A DNA stretch of 64,000 nt from Ignelater luminosus (Eukaryota > Arthropoda > Insecta > Coleoptera > Elateridae): assembly GCA_011009095.1 (NCBI GenBank), contig VTPC01090614.1, positions 237,167 to 301,166 of the forward strand, read 5' to 3'. This document shows, piece by piece, positions 9,808-21,743 of the stretch. Under the pieces are notes generated by a model that worked only from the letters and a program-made list of their open reading frames with translations, did not search any database and was not told where the DNA came from. Each line of letters begins with the position of its first letter. The stretch's first letter is position 1. A program made the position numbers and the translations under genes.

Positions 9808-12279
9808 TTAATTGAAATTATTAGAAAAGGACTGTGGTAAATTACTGTTGATCACTTTTTAATCACGCCAATTATATTACCCAAAGAAAAGTTCCTAAAG
9901 TTAACGGTGAAAACTTTCCAGCTGTAAGAGTAATGGGACGTTTGCTTCTTTCCATGATAAGAAACAATGCCTTCTGAAATCGAACATCGGAACCAAAAAA
10001 GTTTACATCGTAACATGCGTGTAGTACGTTTTGACTTTCAAGGGAAATCTCATTTCCCCAGAAGCATATTAAGCTTATCTCGCAAATTATGCACATAGCT
10101 CCACCGACGTGTAACTAAAATTGTACAATATAACTACAATAAAAATCTAAACTAAAATATTACATACCCCTCCTAGACGATACAACAAGGATCCAATAAG
10201 CACAATTCCAGACAACATGATTAGTAGTACCAGAAGATTAAAGGTGTCTTCAATCTGTTTAGCTATGTCGATGATAGCCAAATGATATTCAACAGCGTGT
10301 TGTGTTACTGGCTTAATATACTTCCATGATATTTCCGCTGCATTTATTTCATTATCTGCCATTTTGAATGTAGAAATGGTTTTGCCCTGCAAATTTTACT
10401 TTTCAAGATTAAATCTATAAAAAGTATTGACTCCTAACCCTCATCATGTTTCTGTAACTGTTTGGTATAATATTTCTGATGGAGTTTTGTAAAATCTTTA
10501 ACTGGCATGTTAAGTGTGCCAAGATTGTGACCGTTAATAAATCGGATATAGAAAACGCCCAGCCTATTGGAAACCAGGAAATATTTTGATATAACGATGC
10601 AATCTCGAAGTTGGGACTGTAAGTTGTGTTAAACATTGTAACACGTCCGTATTCAAATTTCCAGTGGTGGTAGTCATCACTACGTATTCTGGAATAAGCT
10701 GAGTCTAATAATGCAAATATTACTGTAACCGTTATTACTGTCCAATAAACTATAGCCTGAAAACAAACAAATATTATAGAATTTCTGGAATTATAAAAAA
10801 TTTCTGTAAATTTAATACATTTCGTTTTTTGCTATATCCTAAGAGCATAATGTCTTTCATAGTTGGCTATGAATATGAGACTCGCTGGAAAAAACTTCTG
10901 CACTCGGGTACTTCCGGTGGTGTCAACGTTGTGCCTTTTAAAGAATTTGTCACTTCTAGCCTAGACCTCGGTTGAATTTCTTCAGTATTTCTTTGCACGA
11001 GTTCACACGATTCTTTTTCTGAGCTTTGCTCACATTATGTGGAATCCAGCGACTGCAAAGCTTCCGTACGTTTAAATGATGGTGTAAAATCGTTTGTATT
11101 GCTTTCATGTCAGTGCTCAAGGTGACCCCTATTTGACGGTATGCCACATGCCGATTTCGCTCAATCATTTCACGCACAGCATAAACGTTAGTGGCAACAA
11201 CAGACCTGGATGGACGACCTTCACGAAATTCATCAGCATCACTGAGAAAAGAAGGTTCACGCTGGAACTCGGCAAACCAATTCTAAACAGTTCTATTCGA
11301 TGGAGCTTCTTGACGACAAGCCGTATTAAGCCGTTCGATGCATTGTTTGGGTGTTAAGTTGCTTCGAAAATCGTAAAAAATCATTGCTCGAAAATGTTCA
11401 CGTGGGAGTTCTATTTTTTCACAAAATTACTTTTTTCAAAGTGTTACGTAAACAGAACTGGTTAGCTTGGGCAAAAACAGTCAACAGAATTATAGGTGAA
11501 GTGACAATTTGACAATGGCACAACGCTGACACCACCGGAAGTACCCAATTACAGAAACTTTTCTAGCAAGCCTCATAACCAGTTATTTCAATTCTGAAAT
11601 TATATGACTTTTGTTCGTGCAGTTTAACGTAAATCGGTTCCTGTTATGCCTCTCTACTATACTTTAAAAGAAAAATAGAAGTGCTTTTCGCATATTTTAT
11701 GGATTTTACTGTACAAATTAGAATTTTCAAATTTTACAAAGTACACAGTAAGTAGTAAGTAAATTGATGATGACCATAACAACTTCTAAATTATCTGAAT
11801 TGTAAATATGAAACACTAAAGATTTGTTTACCTGTTTATTTGTAAGTGCTATACAGTCACTCATTAAGACTTCCTCTTCCTCTCCTCCTCTTTCGAAATT
11901 CGTTAAGAAAACACCACTTTGCAGTTTATCTAGAATATCTCCCATAAAATCGCGGTTATATAACAATGCCATTTTCTTTATAAGAACTGCAAATAAAATT
12001 AGTATAACCGCGATCCTAATAACTCAAAATACTAGTCATACTTAACGTAGTGACAGCTTCAAATAAGCAAAACTCGAAAACCTCTTCTCCATTCTCCAAA
12101 TAACGGAACGCTCCTATCAGTTGATAAAGTGGATAAAAATTTACTAACAACATAAATAAAGCATAGGCTTTATAAGATATTGTTTCTTCTTTATTTAACG
12201 ATATTCCGCAAATTCTTGATAGCTGTTTAATCAAACGAAACGCGTCCTTTTGAGCATTGTAATCTTTTAAACGCGACAT
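9808..12279 (-). CDS. Odorant receptor (insect 7tm_6 family), six exons
   Basis: An insect odorant receptor: an inverted seven-helix membrane protein that pairs with Orco in the dendrite membrane of olfactory neurons to form a ligand-gated cation channel. Exons (minus strand): 12279-12042, 11986-11832, 10756-10439, 10386-10168, 10114-9881, and probably 9831-9808. All junctions are GT-AG and phases join without a break, giving 395 residues, the normal family length. Helices lie near residues 37-58, 68-84, 132-148, 190-212, 287-306, 311-329 and at the C-terminus. Family hallmarks are at the end: CFWGNEI (about 327-333) and RSKRPITLTAGKF..LTLGTF (about 366-386). Introns are 55, 1,075, 52, 53 and about 49 bp; the 1,075-bp intron carries a deleted mariner. 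The last exon is the weakest part: it gives SFSNNFN where relatives usually end in a longer SYSFF-type segment, so the tail may be misplaced or eroded. No stop or frameshift was seen in exons 1-5. Ligand cannot be inferred. Confidence 0.9.
10876..11575 (-). mobile_element. Internally deleted mariner in an intron of the odorant receptor
   Basis: A 700-bp mariner relic flanked by TA on both sides (10874-10875 and 11576-11577). The ends are inverted repeats: TGAGACTCGCTGGAAAAAAC on the left and, read on the other strand, TGAGGCTTGCTAGAAAAGTT on the right, continuing through GGGTACTTCCGGTGGTGTCA to give about 55 bp per side. The transposase remnant on the minus strand keeps only the N-terminal DNA-binding half (REMIERNRHVAYRQIGVTLS, NVRKLCSRWIPHN, QKKNRVNSCKEILKKFNRG). 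The catalytic domain with all three Asp residues is gone, so this copy is non-autonomous. It shares its family with 36930-37733. Confidence 0.85.
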
Positions 12280-12309
12280 ATTGTTAACATATGTAACATT
12301 CGTAGATGA

Positions 12310-12350
12310 AATAAGAATGATTGAGCTACAGGCTTTCGGTTTATATAGAT
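12310..12350 (-). promoter_or_regulatory. TATA-like promoter of the odorant receptor gene
   Basis: On the minus strand TATATAAA (12340-12347) lies about 60 bp before the start codon at 12279. A TCAATC initiator-like site follows about 25-30 bp further on, near 12317. The spacing suits a short 5' leader. This is positional inference; no known olfactory-neuron enhancer motif was recognised. Confidence 0.4.
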
Positions 12351-12379
12351 ATGTAATGGGAACCCGCCGTTATGCTGTT

Positions 12380-13040
12380 TTTTTAGAAATAGATAAGAAA
12401 GTGAACAATTGTGTAGTTACCCCTTTGTAATTAGTAATCGGTTAATAATTTACGAGTAATAATTGAAGAGCACGGATTATTTAATTACATGCTTAGCCAT
12501 ATCGTTTCGAGACAAACTAGAAAGAGTTTCGTGAAAAAATAAGTACAAAGAAATGTTACCTTTGTTGTTTTAAAGCAATTAACTCATTATGGAAATTAAT
12601 AATGAATGAAAAAGTGCATTAAATAATTCAACAATTAGGTCAGTCTTTAATCAATTTCTTTACCTAAAAATAATAAATGCATTATAAAAAACATCAGCTC
12701 AAGTTTTAAGTTCTGTTTCTTAATTATTAAACCAAAAATCAAAAAGATGGCGTCATCAGAATATTAAATTTGCTTAATGCTACTCACCTTAGTTTCTATA
12801 ACTTAACCAAGATCTTGGAATGGTTTAAAGTAGTAGAATCTTAAAAATCTTAAAATTACAAAAACCTCTAATTTGGAATGTTCAATTTAAACTGATTCAA
12901 GTGATTCAAAAATAGTAAACAAACATAATATACAACATGCCTCGTATAAAAAGTACAATTTGAAATAATTTTACAAAAAAAATCGAAAAAAGACATATTG
13001 CAGATATTTTTGCTTGGCAGCAAAGACATCGAATATCTGA
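12380..13040. other. AT-rich intergenic sequence, nothing recognised
   Basis: Between the receptor promoter and the gypsy fossil. No coding or repeat signal found. Confidence 0.4.
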
Positions 13041-14275
13041 GACACCATCCCCAAGAGTGCAATCTCCAGCAAATACTAAGCGCCAAGACGTCGACCAGCA
13101 GAAAGACCCTTCGATTCTTTCTCGACAGTTTCAAGCTCTTCTTGACCAAATACAAATGAAACTGGGTTTCCCGACAAGAAAAGACCTTCCAACAATTGAA
13201 AGAAGCTTTGACGAACCCACTTCCGATAGCAGACTTCCGCCAGCGGGATCAACATGGCCGCCGTGCGCCGGTCTGTATCAGCCCGATGGGTAGTAGAAGA
13301 GAATCATCTCCTACGCCAGCGCGAGATTCTACCCCCACAGCTATAAGTATTACATCATCGAGCAAAAGTGCTTTGCAATCGTATGAGCCGTGAAGAAGTT
13401 TCACCCGTACCTAGATGACTAAAGATTCCTGTTTCGCACTGACAATAAGGCGCTCATCTGGCTTATCGATGCCAAAGAATGGAACGCCAAGCTCACAAAA
13501 TGATGTTATTGGAATTCTAAAAATTTGACACAAAACTTTGTCCGAGGAAGCAAAACCAGTTGCCCGGCCTGCTTTCTAAAGAACTCGACGCCGAGCGAAG
13601 GCTAGAACCACGGAGGATATCAAACAAAATAACAAACAACGCTCCGAGACCGTTTGCTCAGCCACCAACCCAGCCAACGTTGTAACGCCTGCCACGAAGT
13701 TTGCGACGCTCAGCTCCGAGACCACGTTCCCACCCCTGGTAAGTCGACATTTTGTTCAACCAGCAGTGAGAACCCCCAACGGAAGATTGGCAAAAGGACT
13801 TCGTGTAAAACTACATCACAAAGTATGGTCTCATGTTCTTCAGTCCGCAGAAGAAGCTGTATGTTCTGGTGGATAGCCGTATCCGGGTCTTCTACGAGCA
13901 TCACATTTAGTTCACCCGGGAGCCTAAGAGACCATCATCCGCCAACAGTTCCGCTAGAGCGAGAAACCAAGAATTACGTTCAAGAATGCCTGCTGTGTGC
14001 GCTATGCGCACTGCAACAGCCGAGACAGCCTCAACGTCCATTGGAGGTCATAACTTGCGACGTTCTTGGTTCGTATTCGACAACGCCGACCGGTTACCGC
14101 TACATTCTTGCTATCAGCGACCGTTTTACTCTATAGATAAAAGTCTTTCCGCTCCCAGCAACAATAGCTCCCACATGCATCCATGGGTTAGAAGAAGTTT
14201 TCCCACGTTTTGGTTACCCCAAGGCCGTCATCACCGATAATAATTCACATTCCATGCAGATGCACACGGTAAAAA
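13040..14275 (+). mobile_element. Gypsy-type LTR retrotransposon fossil A
   Basis: A fragment of a Ty3/gypsy pol region: end of reverse transcriptase and RNase H (13130-13560), then the integrase with its zinc-binding part and the start of the catalytic core (13640-14275). The segment is much GC-richer than the DNA around it. No LTR was identified at either end, and gag, protease and most of reverse transcriptase are absent. It is broken in several places and looks old. It is the only retroelement in the window on the plus strand. Confidence 0.8.
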
Positions 14276-15720
14276 ATCACGCCATTTCCTAAATTTACAC
14301 TTTTATCAGAATTAGTTATCACCTTATCTAAATATACATATACACTCGTATATAGAATATTTGTCATTAGTTTTAATTTTGCAAATTGTTTGTAACTTTG
14401 TTTCTTAACCTAAAGCGTAGGGTAAGACCGAATATTCAGAATGCTTAATGTTGTTTGCTTCCTGTGTATTGCCAGTTCTCGTGAACTATTCCAATCCCAG
14501 TTGCTGTATGTTGTCCTGATGGTTAAGTGCCTCCAAGTTGACAAGATGCACTGATTTGTTCACACTTGCATTATCCTACCGACTGCGAAAATTACGTCTC
14601 GGGTTATTTTAAAAGATTTTTTAAAAACTTCTATTTTAACTTGAAACTTTATTTTAAAGTTTACAAGAAATCTTTTACAATTGAACTTCTGACATGGGAG
14701 TCGTGCAGGTCCGGTTCAAGATTGATCCCACTCGTTTTTGTTTTTCCACCCGAAAAAAGAAACGAAAAATAGAACATTTTCTGCGGTATCTCCGGAGCAA
14801 AAAGTCGTATCGGCACGAGAAAGAAACTTTTTCTTATTATGTAGGCTGACGTACAGGCTTTAATACAGGCCAGGCTTGACCGATCTTCCATTGTTCTTCT
14901 TTAACACTATTTCGAAAAACATCAACGTTTTACAGTGTCCTTATTTGTGGAATTGAAGTGGTTTGCACTAGTCGATAGCCCCATCAATTGTCTTTAATTG
15001 CATATTGGGATAGCTACTCGCAAAACGGCATCTGTATAGGGTCGAAAAGGTAAAAAATTAAAACTAGTGCAAAAATGATTGCCGTATCAAAAAGAAAAAC
15101 AATAGGAAGGTATAATCCGTACCGTGGGTATAGGTTTTGGCTGTTACACGCGTTCCAAAAGAAAAATCTTGGAAATTCGAAAATCTCAGGTCTGAAGCAA
15201 GTGAGACCGGAGTCCTCTATAACCTCTTCTGGAGTAATATTTATTGGTTATTAATTGCGAAACATATACCAATCGATACGTTACGTATTTCTGCATCCTT
15301 CATTGGCGTCAAATTTAAAGCGGAAAAATTCTGATTTTTAAGGAGATGTAATTTGGTCCGACTTCCCTCCCATAACCGATGGATTCTATTTTAAAACGGG
15401 CATTAATGAGGTCCCATTGGATGATGTCTATGTAATATCTAGTTTCCATAATATATATGAATGTTTTGGAATAATAACTTGATTAAATTTGTCTGGTTCA
15501 GGAATTAAGGTATAAAAATCGTATTTCAATTCTTTTAACAATAAAAACTCTAAAATAAATGTTAGCATGTGATTCGAACATATATGTCCTTCCTGTGAGT
15601 GCATGGTTGCCATGAAAACGTTATCTTCAATTTCGTCGTTGTTGATCTCTTCTTAATCGCTCAAGTTTGATTTTAGATAGACAACCAGCATTGCTGTTTG
15701 TTTTTCTTTTCTTATAGACG
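14276..15720. other. Intergenic sequence between two gypsy fossils
   Basis: Largely AT-rich and unrecognised. The parts near 14690-14880 and 15000-15340 have a more mixed base composition and could be repeat-derived (short open frames, no similarity seen). Nothing can be named with confidence. Confidence 0.35.
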
Positions 15721-17010
15721 ATCTTATAGTCATACTCCTTCAACTTTAATTACTCCATCTCACTACGCTAGAGTTTGGTTCTTAAGGTTAAAAAGCCAAA
15801 CAGGTTTGCGGTCTGTGACAACATTAAACCTTCTGCTAAACATGAAGGTCGAAAATGATTGACAGCCCACACAATTGCCAGACACTCCTTTTCAATCGTT
15901 ATGTAGTTGGTTAGAGCCCGGCTAGGCTAGACGATTGATTTATCGCTTTCAATTTTTCCTTACAATAACACGGCCCCGAACGCAAACTCCGAGGCATCAA
16001 CAGTCACAATAAATTCTTCATTGAAGTCGGGATATTAGAGGATTGGGTTGTTAACTATGCACTGCTTTAAAACTTCAAACTCTTGTATAAAACAAGGCGT
16101 ATGCTCTATTTTTGATACCTTTTTTAAACAGTGGTTGAGTGACTTTGTTAATCTCGCATAAATCTATTGTAATATTTAGCCTGTGATTCCCTAGGAAGGA
16201 TCTTATCTGTTTAGGTGTCTTTCGTAGCTCAGAATTTTGTATTACGTACTTCAATTTTACTAAGGTCAATTCTACTACCTTCAATTAAAACAATATGTTC
16301 TAAAAACTTTTTTCTTTCTTTAAAAACTCAGACTTGTTTAACTGTACCTTTAAAATGGCTTCTTTCATTTTTTTTCTAGATGTTTTTTGTAGCCCTGATC
16401 TAAAGATGATGTCGTCTATGTAGACGAGCAGCATGTACCGATAACGTTCCGTAAAATGTGTCCATTGTTCACTGGAACGTGGCCGAAGCATTCTTCAGGC
16501 CAAATAGGCATTTTGAGGTACTCATAATATCCGTTCTCGATCGTAAATGCTGCCTTCGGAATGGACTCCTCCTCTACTTATATCTGGTGAAATTCAGAAC
16601 TGAGATCAAGAGTGGTGAAACGAGTGGATTTTCCTAACTTATCCAAATATGTGTTCAATATCGAAAAGAGTATTTATCGTCTATGGTATGCTAATTGATT
16701 TTAACATTCTCTACTTCTTCTTGACGCTAACGTCAATAACGGCAATATCCTATTGTTCTAAAGTAAGGTGAGTGGGATGGTCTTATTATCCTTTCATTTA
16801 GAAGTTTATTGATCTGATCTCGTACTTTTTCTTTATGAAACTCTGGAAAACTGAATTCGTAAAGGTTAACTTTCCTTTGTGAAATATTGCTTTAAATTCT
16901 TTCAAAAGTGTGAATAATTCCCTTTTCTCTTCACACTTTAAATACCCCGACCTATAATCCTTATCCAAATCAAGTGATTCTTTAGCGTTCTCTAGTTTCT
17001 AACAAATTTG
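15720..17010 (-). mobile_element. Gypsy-type LTR retrotransposon fossil B
   Basis: Minus-strand remnant of a gypsy pol region. From 17010 down: the linker and start of reverse transcriptase, the palm region with the catalytic Asp box (16300-16491), the connection region (16075-16284), and the start of RNase H (about 15780-16060). No LTR, gag or integrase seen. Broken in several places; old. Confidence 0.75.
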
Positions 17011-17446
17011 AAACTCAGTCACTTTTTTATTGAAAAACACTGCATTTAAATTAAATTAAAAAATCGTGTTAGCTTTTTTGCAGGTGCAGTTCAAACATGG
17101 CAATCTAATTTGTGAGTAAATTCGGAACTTAGTCGTTTTTTATTCTAAAATAATGCTTTTTTAAAATTTTCTTTATTATTGTTGGTAACATCGAAATTGT
17201 ATTACCATTATTAGAGGTTTTGAAACAAGCAGAAAATTTTATCACGAATGTTTTTTTTGTAAACTTTTTTTTCTTTGTAAACTCAATTTGGGGTCATACT
17301 GTATATGTTAATTGCGGAAAGCGCTATTATAACTTTTGTTCGGCAATACATTTTACTTACTAAACATACCAAGGTTTCAAGTTTTATCAGTTGATATTTT
17401 AGGAAATGGAGACATCTGCTATTAATAAAACTCAGTTCTTTAATGT
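17011..17446. other. AT-rich spacer, nothing recognised
   Basis: No coding or repeat signal was found between the gypsy fossil and the MITE. Confidence 0.4.
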
Positions 17447-17686
17447 TATAATTGAAGCGGTCATTGTTAAAAGGGGATATGTAACAAAAATCAAATCGTT
17501 GGTAAAGTTAAAAAAACTGGCTAACAAAAAGAAAAGGATATTTTTATGACTTTAGTGATGACAGTTTTCTCCTGATTTTTCTACAAATTGATTTTACAGC
17601 TCTCTGTTAAAAAAAGAAAAGAATTTATAAATTTTTTACAACAGTTTTGCACATACCCCCTTTTAACAATGACCGCTTCAATTATC
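17447..17686. mobile_element. MITE-like element with about 33-bp terminal inverted repeats
   Basis: A roughly 240-bp element with nearly perfect inverted ends. The left arm begins AATTGAAGCGGTCATTGTTA at 17450 and runs on through AAAGGGGATATGT. The right arm (to about 17682) is its reverse complement with one mismatch. The arms are bordered by TA on each side, compatible with a Tc1/mariner-type target, although TA is its own complement and so cannot be separated from the repeat. The 170-bp interior has no open frame. Non-autonomous DNA element; superfamily uncertain. Confidence 0.75.
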
Positions 17687-17689
17687 ACT

Positions 17690-19895
17690 ACATTTCTAAA
17701 CCACTAAATATAATTTGCATTGTATTTTCTCTGCATCTTTATCTGATGACACCTCTTCCCTAAAGGCGGGGCTTGGCTGAGGTTAAAAAATGTTCATCTG
17801 CAGGTTTACATACATAATGTTAAAAGTTAAAATGATGTCCAAATAAGAAACCCATAATAATAATAATGAATTCACTAGGCTCGCTTTAAGAGTATAAGAT
17901 CTTCAGTCAATTGATCAAACAATTAAATTGAATATTTTAAATATTCTGAAATTTGTTATAAATATAAAATATCAATTGTAATAAGTTAAGAAAGAAACAT
18001 TCCAGATTAGCAGTTGATTGATTATAGAATAGTTTTGTTTATAAAGATAATGATAAGGAGTTTATGAATAGAAAAAGACAGTGTAACTAAGTTGGTTGTT
18101 AAGAGAGTTGCTATTATGACGTTATAACGTTATCAAGAAAAAGTTATATTAAAATCTTAATAAAAGAAATAGTCGTTGAATATAGTGATATAATGCTGTA
18201 ACTTATGGAGAAGTTGTTGGTTTATATACAAAATGTTAATAAACAAATTGATGCAAACACAGCAAAAATATGAGTTTCTTTTTATTGATATGAAAGAAAT
18301 GTAGCAGTGATAGTAAGAAAAAGGATTGAGTTAATGAATAATAAGGAGAAACTATCAAAAGAAAAGCAAGAGAATTAACGTGAGTGTTAATTATATTAAA
18401 AAGATAAAGAACTAACAGTACTTAAATTAAAATTATAAATTTATTGTGTGTGTTGCTCTCATAAATAGTGCTAATTTTCCTTTGCGGCAATTAAAGAAAA
18501 ATGTTTTTAATGGCAACTTTAAATAATAATACAAGAAATAGATGCTACTAGTAATAGTAATGATGGTGTCTATAAAATCTGCCACCCCCACATCCTTACA
18601 CTACGAGCAGCCACTGTAAATTATCCAAACAGAAGAAAAAAAGAAAAAGAAAAGACCTTGCCATTTTCTTTCTTTTATTTGAATGATTTGAACAGCAGAA
18701 ACAAATATATGAATAGGCAGCCGTATAATCTCTGCTGTATAATGGGTTGCATAAACGTAAGCATAAAGATTTTGTTTTTCTAAAAAGTTGGAACGGTGCG
18801 CTTTTCTGCTCAATTTTTAAATAGAATTAAGCAACAACAATTGCTTATTACAATTTCTTTTCATAGTTAACACACATTCTATTTTAAATATTCAGTTGGA
18901 AAAGCTGCAATTTAGGTGTGATGCAAACGGCTATCAACAGATCGTGCCGTAAACAGTGGTTGAAGGAAAATCGTGGAAAACCGGTAGAACTCTGTCTTTC
19001 GGTGTCGCGAATTGTGTGCGCAGTGGAAAATAGGGGGTGTATTTTTAACCACTACGGATTCGGACAGTAGTAGATCATGGATAGTTCACCAGCATTTGTT
19101 TTTAAACGTAACACTTTTGAAAAAAACCTGTGATACTAAAGAAAAGAAAAAAAAACTAAAAATTTTTCATGTGTGTGAATAATTCCCAGGCTGGTGCAAC
19201 ATATAAAATAAATAACAGTGTAAGCGCCGGAGTTATTTTTAAAATAGATATATAAATATCCGCCAGAAACAGCGCAACAGACCGTGTTTCTTATTATAAA
19301 AGCTGTGAATATGCCTTAAATTGCCTTATTTTTTAAGTTGTTTCTAAAATACGGTACACGTCGATGCCTAAAATACGTTGAGGTTTGTAAATCACACGAC
19401 AGTTGACTGTACCTATAGAATTTTTAAAACATCGAAAATTATTGATTTTATGCAACATACAACACTGCTTTTAGTATTACTAGATTAAAATCATTTTACT
19501 AGATTAGCAAACAGCAATCCTTTTTACTAGTAATACGTATTTTAGCAAGAAATCCGTTTTAACGTCATACTGGATATTTTGATATTTTAGAAAAATAATA
19601 GTTAAGCATTAGAAAATAAAAACATTTTCATCTTAACATTTAATTTTAAAATGCAAAAGATATATACCTCCAATACTATTAACGCGTATAACACCAATTT
19701 TTTCATAAATTTATTGTCATATCAAGAAATTTTTAATACACATCGAACGGGACTGTAAATATATTTAAAAGACAATATTTCTTAATAAATATTACTGTAC
19801 ATAAATCTAATGGAAAATGTAACAATGCCTAACACTCAAAAAGCTAAATATTGCTACTAATAATAAAAACGCCGTGGGGGTTTTATGTTGTTATT
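17690..19895. other. Region upstream of the ERG channel exon
   Basis: Mostly AT-rich. A GC-richer island at about 18930-19080, with CGGTGTCGCGAATTGTGTGC, stands out and could hold a promoter or an untranslated 5' exon of the downstream channel gene. That is inference from composition and position only. A 70-codon minus-strand frame at 18601-18813 is not similar to anything known to me. Confidence 0.3.
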
Positions 19896-19971
19896 ATGCC
19901 AGTACGACGTGGTCACGTGGCTCCCAGGACGACGCTAATCGAGACAATCATCAGGAAGTTTGATACTGACA
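19896..19971 (+). CDS. sei: First coding exon of an ERG-type voltage-gated K+ channel (partial gene)
   Basis: The first 25 codons plus one base of an ether-a-go-go-related (ERG, KCNH) potassium channel, which carries the repolarising current in nerve and muscle membranes. The peptide starts MPVRRGHVAP and ends ETIIRKFDTD. It matches the N-terminal cap before the PAS domain of vertebrate KCNH2 and Drosophila seizure almost residue for residue. The exon is followed by a strong donor, GTGAGT, at 19972. The split falls after coding base 76, as I recall for vertebrate KCNH2, so the gene structure itself supports the call. The start ATG is fixed by the family N-terminus. The next exon (PAS domain) was not found in the rest of the window, so intron 1 may exceed 44 kb. 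The gene symbol follows the Drosophila orthologue by inference. Confidence 0.88.
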
Positions 19972-21660
19972 GTGAGTACCTAATTTAATTAATTTTTCTT
20001 TTTTAGTATTCCATAATTACGCATATTGTTGATATGATGAGGATATATTTGACTGTGCTTTTTAATTTCACTTTAATTGACGTTACGCATAGACAGTTAA
20101 GGTCTCTTTATTGCCAGAATTTAATTAAATATAAAAAACGAAAACTGCTTCCTACTGAAAACGTTTTTAATTTTATTAATTTCTTTCTTTAGGACTTACT
20201 TCTAAGTGCATGTGCTAATTTGAGAGCGTTGAATATTATGGTGTTTAAAACACTGCACATTTATTGCGGTTACGTGAGAAATAAACTCGTAATGAACAGG
20301 CGTATCCTTAAAGACGTTTCTCTTTGATAATTCTTTTCTATTGAAAATATTTCAACAAATTTCCTTTTGATATTTAATTGATTATGTTGGCGCTTAATCG
20401 TAGGGTTAAGTTAATAAGAGAACGACAAAATTGTAGTTGAAAAGGTTAAACCGGTTAAACCGTTCAGTGAATATAAGCACTCACGCACACAAACATGGAT
20501 TTTACTGTGGACAAACTTCTATCCTTTAAAGCACTTTTATTTAAGGGGAATAAAGCAGAGTACGTGTTTCTATTTTTCTTTTCTTTTGATGAAGAAATCA
20601 ACGAACTTCTTTTTTCTAAAGCAATTTTTTTTTTCAAACAAATGAAGACTGTAAGAAAAAGGTGTATAGAAAAAAGGGAAACCGTCTTTAAACGACTGCA
20701 TGCGAGGTGCTTTCTTTCACTGCTCTACACTATCAAGATATTTATTTATTAGTATTACATTATAATTGATTAACTCAAACAAAAACTAAAACGAATTTGT
20801 CAAGAAAAGGAGATTTCCTAAATTCCACATTTTTAAAAATAACGTTACACACTTTTCAAAAGCAGTGCCTAGTTCAGTCAGTACCCGACAGCACGACGAG
20901 CTTACTTGAAACATTACCGAGAAGACCTTTTATTTATAAAATCTTACCCTCTACTCTACTGCTACCGCTGCTACTGTAACCTACGTTACTACTCTGAAGA
21001 TATAAAAACCAAGGAAGAAAACATAATTATTGTTATTAAAAAAGCTTTTTCTGCTCGAAAAACTTGAATGTCGCATCACATCATGACTAGTTTGAAAAGC
21101 TGGATAAGACAAATCGTGGTCAATCCGAAAAACGTCAACAGCTTAAAAGCCCTGTCGACCTGCAAGACTGATAATCCCGAAAAATCTGAGTGGTTCGGAA
21201 AACCCCGAGGTGTTTCATACGGGCCAAACTTGAGCTTTGAGATGACTCGATTTTAAAACCATTCTGCACGAACATACTTCATTTTGTTTAATAGCAGCCT
21301 GTCTAATGATCCACTTTGTTTGACTCTAATTTACCTATTTTACTATTAATATTTTATCTAATCCTACTTGGTTTAATTTAAATTCTCTAACAACCACTTC
21401 GTCTAATCGCCTTTTCATTTATAATAAGGCAATTCTGTTCTATGGTTTAATATAAGTGTTAACATTTCTGTTACAAAAAAAGCATTTAAGAATTTAAGAA
21501 GAACTAATCAGATTTAGGCCTTGTTTCTATGTTTCTGTTGTTAAATCATACCATGTCTTCTACCTAAAATTCGAAATTTTTTTGAAATATTTATTTTATT
21601 TTTTATAATAATTTGTTATAGTTAATTGTTAGTTATTACAAAAAAAGTAAAATAAAAATT
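19972..21660. other. Presumed start of ERG intron 1, nothing else recognised
   Basis: AT-rich sequence. Open frames at 20495-20752 and 21068-21256 show no similarity to known proteins and no splice context that would make them exons of the channel. Confidence 0.4.
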
Positions 21661-21668
21661 AAAAAAAA

Positions 21669-21743
21669 TGTATTCGACAGGATTCGAACTGTCGAGCCCT
21701 TGATTATGCAGTGAGCTATCAGTCCACTGAGCCAGGTTGCGAC
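21669..21743 (-). repeat. tRNA-like sequence, probably a SINE head
   Basis: Read on the minus strand this has a good pol III A box (TGGCTCAGTGGA) and B box (AGTTCGAATCC). The T-arm stem GACAG/CTGTC closes over an 8-base loop. A run of T follows directly, as at a pol III stop, and then an A/T-rich body. The acceptor ends do not pair, the anticodon stem is poor and the T-loop is one base too long. It is therefore not a working tRNA but a tRNA pseudogene or the head of a tRNA-derived SINE. Confidence 0.55.

Noticed and set aside
20495-20752. 85-codon frame downstream of the ERG exon as an exon
   Set aside because: Phe/Lys-rich low-complexity translation with no similarity to KCNH channels.
21669-21743. 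Functional tRNA gene
   Set aside because: Acceptor ends do not pair, the anticodon stem is weak and the T-loop has eight bases.
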